Shown in pieces: positions 14,010-17,915 of a stretch of 17,915 nucleotides of DNA. Under the pieces are notes generated by a model. It saw nothing but the letters and a program-made list of their open reading frames with translations. It searched no databases and was not told the origin of the DNA. The stretch comes from Brucellaceae bacterium (lineage in GTDB: Bacteria > Pseudomonadota > Alphaproteobacteria > Rhizobiales > Rhizobiaceae), in contig JAIRVW010000375.1 of assembly GCA_031253705.1 (NCBI GenBank), positions 1 through 17,915 on the forward strand, in the 5' to 3' direction. Every line of letters starts with the position of its first letter. Positions within the stretch are counted from its first letter, which is position 1. A program made the translations under genes and the position numbers.

Positions 14010-15581
14010 ATGTTTGAATCACTTCAGGAGCGTCTTGGCTCTATTCTGAACGGTCTGACCGGACGCGGCGCTCTCTCCGAGGCTGACGTTGCCGGCGCGT
14101 TACGTGAAGTGCGCCGTGCGCTGATTGAAGCGGATGTGTCGCTGGAAGTGGTTCGTTCATTTACCGACCGTGTGCGTGAAAAAGCGGTTGGTGCGGAAAT
14201 TCTGAAAAGCATCAAACCGGGTCAGATGGTCGTTAAGATCGTTCATGACGAACTGGTTGAAATGCTCGGCACCGAAGGCGTGTCTATCGATCTGAATGCA
14301 CCGGCACCGGTTGTCATTATGATGGTTGGTCTGCAGGGTTCGGGTAAAACCACCACCACCGGTAAACTTGCCAAGCGTCTGACAGACCGTCAGCGTAAAA
14401 AAGTGCTGATGGCATCGCTGGATACGCGCCGTCCTGCCGCGCAGGAACAGCTGCGCCAGCTCGGCATTCAGACCAGTGTTGATACATTGCCCATTATTGC
14501 CGGACAAACGCCGGTTGAGATTGCCGCGCGCGCCGTACAGGCTGCGAAGCTCGGCGGTCATGATGTGGTGATCCTCGATACTGCGGGTCGTACGCATATT
14601 GACGAGCCGCTGATGGTGGAAATGGCGGATATCCGCAAAGCCGCCAATCCGCATGAAATTCTGCTGGTTGCCGACAGCCTGACCGGTCAGGATGCTGTTA
14701 ATCTGGCGCGTAACTTTGATGAACGCGTTGGCATTACCGGTATCGTGCTGACCCGTATGGATGGTGACGGTCGCGGTGGTGCGGCACTTTCCATGCGTGC
14801 TGTGACCGGCAAGCCGATTAAGGCGATTGCCACCGGCGAAAAAATGGAGGCGCTGGAGGAGTTCTATCCGAAGCGTATTGCTGACCGTATTCTCGGTATG
14901 GGCGACATTGTTTCGCTCGTCGAAAAAGCGGCTGAAACCATTGATGCTGAAAAAGCGGCAGCAATGGCCAAGAAAATGCAGGCCGGTAAGTTCGACCTGA
15001 ATGATCTGGCTGAACAGCTCAAACAGATGAAAAAGCTGGGCGGTATGGGCGGTATCATGGGTATGATGCCGGGCATGGCCGGTATGAAAGACAAGGCAGC
15101 AGCTGCCGGTCTTGATGACAAGCTGTTTGACCGCCAGCTCGCAATTATCGGTTCGATGACCAAGGCTGAACGCGCTAATCCGGCTTTGCTGAAGCACAGC
15201 CGCAAGCAGCGTATTGCCAAAGGCTCCGGCTCCAATGCCGCTGATATTAACAAGCTGCTGAAAATGCACATGCAAATGGATGATGTGATGAAAGCCATGG
15301 GCAAGGGCAAAGGCGGCATGATGAAACAGATGATGGGTGGTCTTGCCGGAAAAATGGGACTTGGTGGTCTCGGCGGCCTCGGGGGCGGAATGCCTGATCT
15401 GTCCAAAATGGATCCGAAACAGCTGGAAGCTCTGCAGAAACAGGCAGAAGCGGCCGGTTTTGGTAAGAGCGGCGGCCTTCCGGGGATTGGTGGTGGCCAA
15501 GGGTTGGGATTGCCTGGTCTTGGCGGCCCGAAACTTCCTGGTCTTGGCGGCGGCCTGCCTGGCCTGCCTAAAAAGAAGTGA
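14010..15581 (+). CDS. ffh: Signal recognition particle GTPase Ffh (SRP54)
   Basis: A 523-residue SRP protein that, with 4.5S RNA, binds signal sequences of nascent membrane proteins and delivers ribosomes to FtsY. Domains: N helical bundle (1-95, with DVSLEVVRSF); G domain (100-300) with G1 GLQGSGKTTTTGKLA (107-121), DTRRPAAQEQL (138-148), G3 DTAGRTHID (190-198), G4-type TRMDGDGRGGAALS (248-261) and ATGEKMEALEEFYPKR (274-289). The methionine-rich M domain (325-450) contains KKLGGMGGIMGMMPGM and the RNA-binding helix-turn-helix MTKAERANPALLKHSRKQRIAKGSG-like region (383-407). The tail beyond ~450 is glycine/leucine/proline-rich (repeated LPGLGG-type units, ending PKKK), longer than E. coli Ffh (453 residues), as is usual in this order. 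GGGAA lies six bases before the ATG. First gene of an ffh - chorismate mutase - rpsP cluster. Confidence 0.98.
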   Translation: MFESLQERLGSILNGLTGRGALSEADVAGALREVRRALIEADVSLEVVRSFTDRVREKAVGAEILKSIKPGQMVVKIVHDELVEMLGTEGVSIDLNAPAPVVIMMVGLQGSGKTTTTGKLAKRLTDRQRKKVLMASLDTRRPAAQEQLRQLGIQTSVDTLPIIAGQTPVEIAARAVQAAKLGGHDVVILDTAGRTHIDEPLMVEMADIRKAANPHEILLVADSLTGQDAVNLARNFDERVGITGIVLTRMDGDGRGGAALSMRAVTGKPIKAIATGEKMEALEEFYPKRIADRILGMGDIVSLVEKAAETIDAEKAAAMAKKMQAGKFDLNDLAEQLKQMKKLGGMGGIMGMMPGMAGMKDKAAAAGLDDKLFDRQLAIIGSMTKAERANPALLKHSRKQRIAKGSGSNAADINKLLKMHMQMDDVMKAMGKGKGGMMKQMMGGLAGKMGLGGLGGLGGGMPDLSKMDPKQLEALQKQAEAAGFGKSGGLPGIGGGQGLGLPGLGGPKLPGLGGGLPGLPKKK

Positions 15582-15583
15582 GC

Positions 15584-15895
15584 ATGATGAGCGATACACA
15601 GACAATTCCTGCGGAACTGATCGCCCTGCGCGCATCCATCGATAATATTGATGCGGCGCTGATCCATATGCTGGCTGAGCGTTTTCGCTGCACCAAAGCC
15701 GTTGGTGTCCTGAAAGCCGAGCGCGGTCTGGCCGCTGCTGATCCGGCACGGGAAAAACGACAAGTGGAACGCCTGCGCAACCTTGCACAGGACGCCAGCC
15801 TCGACCCTGATTTTGCTGAGAAATTCCTGAACTTTATCGTGAAGGAAGTGATCCGGCATCATGAGCATACCGCCGCAAATCACACCGGACAGTAA
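15584..15895 (+). CDS. AroQ-type chorismate mutase
   Basis: A 103-residue all-helical protein converting chorismate to prephenate, the branch to phenylalanine and tyrosine. Active-site positions line up with the E. coli P-protein mutase domain: Arg16 (LRASIDNIDAAL), Arg33 (LAERF), Lys44 (GVLKAERG), and Asp53/Arg56 (DPAREKRQ). The ending EKFLNFIVKEVIRHH is the third helix. The ATG at 15584 is two bases after the ffh stop; ATG 15587 (giving MSDTQ) and GTG 15578, which overlaps the ffh stop, are alternatives. The ribosome-binding site AAGAAG sits inside the last ffh codons, so it is translationally coupled to ffh. It is a stand-alone mutase with no prephenate dehydratase or dehydrogenase fused. 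Its position between ffh and rpsP is conserved in related genera but has no obvious functional reason. Confidence 0.92.
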   Translation: MMSDTQTIPAELIALRASIDNIDAALIHMLAERFRCTKAVGVLKAERGLAAADPAREKRQVERLRNLAQDASLDPDFAEKFLNFIVKEVIRHHEHTAANHTGQ

Positions 15896-15924
15896 TGTTC
15901 GTTTTGCGGTGTAAAAAACCAGTG

Positions 15925-15964
15925 CGGCCGTTTTAACGGTCGTATTTCAGAAATTGTTACTGAA
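15925..15964 (+). promoter_or_regulatory. Paired hairpins in the rpsP leader
   Basis: CGGCCGTT/AACGGTCG (15925-15942, two-base centre) is followed by TTCAG/CTGAA (15946-15964, nine-base loop), 34 bases before the rpsP ATG. They may form a ribosomal-protein leader or a processing site between chorismate mutase and rpsP; no T-run is present, so read-through from ffh is likely. Confidence 0.4.
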
Positions 15965-15998
15965 TAAGTGACACGACATAAACTCTAAGGAAAATACT

Positions 15999-16418
15999 AT
16001 GTCCCTTAAAATCCGTCTGGCACGCGCCGGCTCCAAGAAGCGCCCTTACTACCACATCGTTGTTGCTGACGTTCGCGCACCACGCGACGGCCGTTTCATC
16101 GAAAAGCTGGGTTCGTGGAATGCAACCCTTGCTAACAAAGAAGACCGCGTTGTTGTTAATGCAGAACGCATCCAGTATTGGATCGGTCATGGCGCACAGC
16201 CAACAGACCGCGTTCTGCGCTTCCTCGCAGAAGCTGGTCTTGCCAAGCGCGAAGCCGGCAACAACCCAACCAAGGGTGTTCCAGGCAAAAAAGCTCAGGA
16301 ACGTCTGGCAATGGCTAAGCAGGCTGAAGAAGAAGCAGCTGCAAAGGCTGCAGAAGCCGCTGAAGCAGCAGCTGCTGCCGCTGCCGCACCTGCTGAAGAA
16401 GCTCCTGCTGCAGAATAA
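15999..16418 (+). CDS. rpsP: 30S ribosomal protein bS16
   Basis: A 139-residue bS16, a 16S-rRNA-binding assembly protein of the 30S body. The core (1-80) is canonical: [40 protein letters not shown], and [20 protein letters not shown]. It is longer than E. coli S16 (82 residues) because of a C-terminal extension from about residue 85, ending in an Ala/Glu-rich stretch from about residue 105 ([20 protein letters not shown]... ending PAEEAPAAE), common in alphaproteobacteria and probably helical or disordered. AAGGA lies about eight bases before the ATG. In related genera rpsP is normally followed by rimM, trmD and rplS; here a strong terminator follows and none of them appears in the next 1.5 kb. 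Confidence 0.98.
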   Translation: MSLKIRLARAGSKKRPYYHIVVADVRAPRDGRFIEKLGSWNATLANKEDRVVVNAERIQYWIGHGAQPTDRVLRFLAEAGLAKREAGNNPTKGVPGKKAQERLAMAKQAEEEAAAKAAEAAEAAAAAAAAPAEEAPAAE

Positions 16419-16450
16419 TTCTGAAGCGATAGCTTTTTATACGTGATTAA

Positions 16451-16488
16451 AAATACCGTGCCTCTGTAAAGCGGCACGGTATTTTTTT
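16451..16488 (+). terminator. Rho-independent terminator after rpsP
   Basis: A perfect 12-base stem AAATACCGTGCC / GGCACGGTATTT with a ten-base loop and a T-run of seven. It ends the ffh - chorismate mutase - rpsP unit. Confidence 0.93.
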
Positions 16489-16504
16489 GTTTTGAAATAC
16501 CGGT

Positions 16505-16532
16505 TTGAAAAGCTGCGCATTATTTGTATTTT
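16505..16532 (+). promoter_or_regulatory. Possible promoter for lemA
   Basis: TTGAAA at 16505-16510 and TATTTT at 16527-16532 with a 16-base spacer, the best pair between the rpsP terminator and lemA. A transcript from it would run through the RIME1-like repeat. Confidence 0.3.
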
Positions 16533-16589
16533 TCACATTTATTAAGTGTGTATTTTCAAATGGGATTTTGCGGTTTATTTATAAGACAT

Positions 16590-16691
16590 AGAGCATTGCG
16601 AGTTTATTTCGAAACCATAAGAAATGCTCTGTTTTTTGTTTTTACGCGTATCTTATCCGAAAACCGCTTCACACTTTTCGGGATACGCTCT
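16590..16691. repeat. RIME1-like intergenic mosaic element (two palindromes)
   Basis: A 102-base element made of two large palindromes. The first is AGAGCATT (16590-16597) / AATGCTCT (16623-16630) with an inner GTTT/AAAC pairing. A T-rich linker (GTTTTTTGTTTTTAC) follows. The second is GCGTATC-(TTAT bulge)-CCGAAAA / TTTTCGG-GATACGC (16646-16688, 14 base pairs), with the right end TCT. Size, two-palindrome design and the CCGAAAA...CACTTTTCGG core match what is known of RIME1 elements dispersed between genes in Rhizobiales. On the plus strand the first palindrome plus T-run also resembles a terminator. The lemA start is 37 bases downstream. Confidence 0.85.
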
Positions 16692-16728
16692 GGTTCGCGT
16701 GAAACTTGTGCAAGATGAGGAGATACCC

Positions 16729-17358
16729 ATGACCGGTCAGACTTCTGCTGTAACGACAGCTCCGCTGAAATTGCGCTCACTGCTGACACTTGTTTTACTG
16801 ATGTTTATGCCGCTGCTGGCAGCCTGTGGTTTCAATACCATTCCGACCAATGAGGAAAAGGCAAAAGCTGCATGGAGCGAAGTGCTCAACCAGTATCAGC
16901 GCCGTACCGATCTGATCCCTAATCTGGTGGAAACCGTTAAAGGCTATGCGTCCCATGAACAGGAAACGCTGACCGCCGTGATTGAAGCCCGCTCCAAGGC
17001 AACCCAGACACAGATTTCGCCGGAAATGCTGAATAATCCTGAGATGTTCAAACAGTTTCAGGAAAATCAGGCTAATCTGAGCAGCGCTTTGTCTCGTTTG
17101 ATGGTTGTGGTTGAGAAATATCCTGATCTGAAAGCCAATCAGAACTTTCTCGCTCTGCAGTCACAGCTGGAAGGCACTGAAAACCGTATTGCTGTGGCAC
17201 GCCGCGATTATATTGAAGCGGTGCGCGTTTATAATACCGGCCTGAAGACCATGCCGACCATGTTGTGGAAGACATTGTGGTTTTGGAATAATGAGCCGAT
17301 GCCGACTTTCACCATTGATCCGGCCTCGCAGGCCGCTCCTAAAGTCCAGTTCAACTGA
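16729..17358 (+). CDS. lemA: LemA family protein, predicted lipoprotein
   Basis: A 209-residue LemA protein. The start at 16729 has GAGGAG six bases upstream; the frame extends further upstream only through the RIME-like repeat. The N-terminus is a lipoprotein signal with a hydrophobic stretch (16-32) and lipobox LAAC (Cys33); many LemA proteins instead keep an uncleaved membrane anchor. The LemA core follows: FNTIPTNEEKAKAAWSEVLNQYQRRTDLIPNLVETVKGYASHEQETLTAVIEARSKATQ is spread over residues 35-92, with the diagnostic QRRTDLIPNLVETVKGYA in the middle. The rest is a long helical bundle with ENRIAVARRDYIEAVRVYNT (about 157-176). The family's biochemical role is unsettled; LemA is commonly next to TPM-domain genes, as here, which suggests a joint envelope function. 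Confidence 0.94.
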   Translation: MTGQTSAVTTAPLKLRSLLTLVLLMFMPLLAACGFNTIPTNEEKAKAAWSEVLNQYQRRTDLIPNLVETVKGYASHEQETLTAVIEARSKATQTQISPEMLNNPEMFKQFQENQANLSSALSRLMVVVEKYPDLKANQNFLALQSQLEGTENRIAVARRDYIEAVRVYNTGLKTMPTMLWKTLWFWNNEPMPTFTIDPASQAAPKVQFN

Positions 17359-17363
17359 TCAAA

Positions 17364-17395
17364 GCGGGCAGGAGTAATCCTGCCCGTTCTGTTTT
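17364..17395 (+). terminator. Hairpin between lemA and the TPM gene (partial terminator)
   Basis: A nine-base perfect stem CGGGCAGGA / TCCTGCCCG with a GTAA (GNRA) loop followed by TTCTGTTTT. It lies between two genes normally co-transcribed, so it may attenuate transcription or protect the lemA mRNA end. Confidence 0.65.
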
Positions 17396-17434
17396 CAGTC
17401 AAGTTCAGGAAATGGGAAATTTCAGGATAGTGGT

Positions 17435-17915
17435 ATGATTCTTGTCCGCATTCTTCCGGAACAAGCTGCTTTCCGGTTTACTCTGAAAATGCTTCTGGCG
17501 GTGGTGCTGCTGGCATTTGCAAATCTTGCCTATGCCCAAAGCACGGATAAACCGGCGATTGCTTTAACTGACCGTGTGGTTGATGCGGCGGGTGTGCTGT
17601 CTTTTACGCAGCAGCGGGAACTGATTGCCAAACTCAGCGCTTATGAAAAAGAATCCTCTGATCAGATTGTAGTGGCAACGGTTCCGAGCCTCAATGGCAT
17701 GGATATTGAGACCTATGCCAACCGGCTTTATCGCGCATGGGCAATCGGCCAGAAGAGCGAAAATAACGGCATATTGCTGCTGGTTGCCCCCAATGAACGT
17801 AAAGTGCGCATTGAGGTCGGTTACGGGCTGGAAGGCACTGTAACGGATGCGCTGTCAGCGATCATTATTCAAAATGCGATCATCCCTGAATTTCGCAACG
17901 GTGATTATGGTGCGG
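17435..17915 (+). CDS. TPM-domain (YgcG-like, formerly DUF477) protein, N-terminal part (3' end outside window)
   Basis: A start ATG at 17435 with AGGA about seven bases upstream opens a frame that runs off the window; 160 residues are visible. The N-terminal ~34 residues form a signal peptide (hydrophobic MLLAVVLLAFANL, cleavage probably after AYA). The TPM domain then begins with LTDRVVDAAGVLSFTQQREL, followed by SSDQIVVATVPSLNGMDIETYANRLYRAWAIG, ENNGILLLVAPNERKVRIEVGYGLEGTVTDA and the start of IIQNAIIPEFRNGDYG, all family-typical. TPM proteins are exported and membrane-anchored, often by a C-terminal transmembrane segment and glycine-rich tail that would lie beyond this window. The domain is found in a photosystem II repair phosphatase in plants, but bacterial activity is not established. 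It lies directly downstream of lemA, a common pair. Confidence 0.93.
   Translation, partial: MILVRILPEQAAFRFTLKMLLAVVLLAFANLAYAQSTDKPAIALTDRVVDAAGVLSFTQQRELIAKLSAYEKESSDQIVVATVPSLNGMDIETYANRLYRAWAIGQKSENNGILLLVAPNERKVRIEVGYGLEGTVTDALSAIIIQNAIIPEFRNGDYGA

Noticed and set aside
14157..15788. A 543-codon frame antisense to ffh and chorismate mutase
   Set aside because: Shadow of strongly coding plus-strand genes; composition (His/Gln/Arg-rich) is typical of antisense frames and matches no protein.
16590..16643. Orphan terminator plus upstream promoter, read as a separate ~100-nt small RNA gene
   Set aside because: The hairpin and T-rich linker are the first half of a RIME1-like repeat, which accounts for the structure without invoking a dedicated RNA gene.

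Overview
The window looks like a chromosomal segment from an alphaproteobacterium of the order Hyphomicrobiales (Rhizobiales), probably Brucellaceae-like (Brucella/Ochrobactrum/Pseudochrobactrum relatives). This rests on several things: the ffh - chorismate mutase - rpsP order, an EnvC-like factor overlapping a CtpA-type peptidase with rppH following, an HWE-family sensor kinase, a Bru-RS-like palindrome and a RIME1-like two-palindrome repeat. Base composition looks moderate (roughly 50-55 % GC by eye, not computed). No plasmid, phage, IS, CRISPR, tRNA or rRNA gene is visible; it reads as ordinary housekeeping chromosome with two short intergenic repeat elements.

Layout. (1) 1-2650: the 3' end of an EnvC-like murein hydrolase activator overlaps ctpA (S41 processing protease), which ends at a strong terminator; rppH (RNA pyrophosphohydrolase) follows with its own terminator. 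(2) 2642-5882: an orphan GAF-PAS-PAS-HWE histidine kinase on the minus strand, divergent from a small GlsB/YeaQ-type stress membrane protein, then a DUF1275/YoaK membrane protein. (3) 5875-8548: a LysR regulator divergent from mmsA (methylmalonate-semialdehyde dehydrogenase); just past the mmsA stop sits a 121-bp near-palindromic repeat, then a terminator. (4) 8678-11645: a CurA-type NADPH-dependent reductase, a DUF6065 protein of unknown function whose ribosome-binding site lies in alternative hairpins, and pdxY (pyridoxal kinase) behind an 8+8 bp inverted repeat. (5) 11887-13477: a beta-carbonic anhydrase converging on an MltB-type lytic transglycosylase with a bidirectional terminator between them. 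(6) 13478-16488: a long intergenic region with a structured leader, then ffh (SRP GTPase), an AroQ chorismate mutase and rpsP (ribosomal protein bS16), closed by a 12-bp-stem terminator. (7) 16489-17915: a RIME1-like repeat, lemA with a lipobox, and the 5' part of a TPM-domain (YgcG-like) gene cut by the window end.

Functional links visible here: envelope and peptidoglycan maintenance (EnvC, CtpA, transglycosylase, possibly LemA/TPM); RNA turnover and co-translational targeting/translation (RppH, Ffh, bS16); catabolism under local LysR control (MmsA). I see no previously undescribed multi-gene system. The best leads are non-coding: the ffh leader, the switch-like hairpins before the DUF6065 gene, the operator-like repeat before pdxY, the two palindromic repeats, and the absence of rimM-trmD-rplS directly after rpsP.
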